From contig JAVBNO010000024.1 of NCBI GenBank assembly GCA_031551485.1, positions 1 through 5,606 of the forward strand: 5,606 nt of DNA, in the 5' to 3' direction. The stretch comes from JAVBNO01 sp031551485 (GTDB taxonomy: Bacteria; Bacillota; Clostridia; Oscillospirales; Ruminococcaceae). The notes below the pieces were generated by a model, which worked only from the letters and a program-made list of their open reading frames with translations, had not been told where the DNA came from and ran no database searches. The translations under genes and the position numbers were made by a program. Positions 5,412-5,606 of this stretch are shown here, piece by piece; positions within the stretch are counted from its first letter, which is position 1; every line of letters starts with the position of its first letter.

Positions 5412-5606
5412 CCAACACCGTTTTCCCCGCCAGCCCAAGCGTTTCCTGTGCACCTATGCCCTCGCCCTAAGGATGGGGGTGGGGGAAACCATGTGGTTTC
5501 CCCGAAGAATGTTTTTGCATACTTTTTGCGCCAAAAAGCATGAGCCGGTCGCGACCCGAGCGACAGGCTATATCCCTGCCGGAGCGGCCGTACGTCTACC
5601 GTGTTT
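5412..5606. repeat. Tandem repeat, copy B (cut by window end)
   Basis: These are the first 195 bases of a second unit, directly abutting copy A in the same orientation. It matches copy A at 185 of 195 positions with no insertions or deletions. The window ends inside the unit, so it is unknown whether a longer array continues. Confidence 0.9.

Noticed and set aside
5034..5453. Minus-strand open frame of 139 codons across the repeat
   Set aside because: It reads twice through the same structured repeat unit, so its peptide repeats itself; it resembles no known domain and lacks a start signal.
5158..5606. CRISPR array or integron cassette array
   Set aside because: The repeat period of 254 bp with no short unique spacers, no cas genes or integrase, and no attC-type core sites argues against both.

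Overview
The window is moderately GC-rich with strong AGGAGG-type ribosome binding sites, Gram-positive lipoprotein signals and intrinsic terminators. Together these suggest a member of the Clostridia (Firmicutes), possibly an Oscillospiraceae/Ruminococcaceae-like gut anaerobe. That placement is an inference from style and protein families, not a database match. All supported genes lie on the + strand.

Layout. Positions 3-407 carry the C-terminal part of a TipAS-domain protein, cut by the window edge, with a good intrinsic terminator at 426-459. Positions 408-815 are non-coding. They hold a well-spaced sigma-A type promoter (516-544) ringed by TGGAAA/TTTCC motifs, a long leader with a possible attenuator hairpin (651-690), and a widely spaced inverted repeat (462-477 and 748-763). 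Positions 816-4167 form a compact four-gene operon for an OpuC/OsmU-type quaternary-amine (compatible solute) ABC importer: ATPase with two CBS domains, permease, second permease, and substrate-binding lipoprotein. It is closed by a terminator at 4189-4220. Positions 4324-5061 encode a separate lipoprotein of unknown function with a Pro/Ser/Ala-rich tether. Positions 5062-5606 have no gene; from 5158 to the window end they consist of a 254-bp tandem repeat (one full copy, one cut by the edge) containing two strong hairpins.

How the genes work together. The binding lipoprotein should capture glycine betaine, carnitine, choline or a similar solute outside the membrane and hand it to a heterodimeric permease formed by the two integral membrane proteins. 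The ATPase powers import, and its CBS pair probably tunes activity to ionic conditions or a nucleotide ligand. The downstream lipoprotein has its own ribosome binding site and lies behind a terminator, so a functional link to the importer is not shown. The importer is a known type of system. The least explained parts are the tandem repeat at the right end, whose two copies differ only by clustered transitions, and the elaborate leader of the importer operon.
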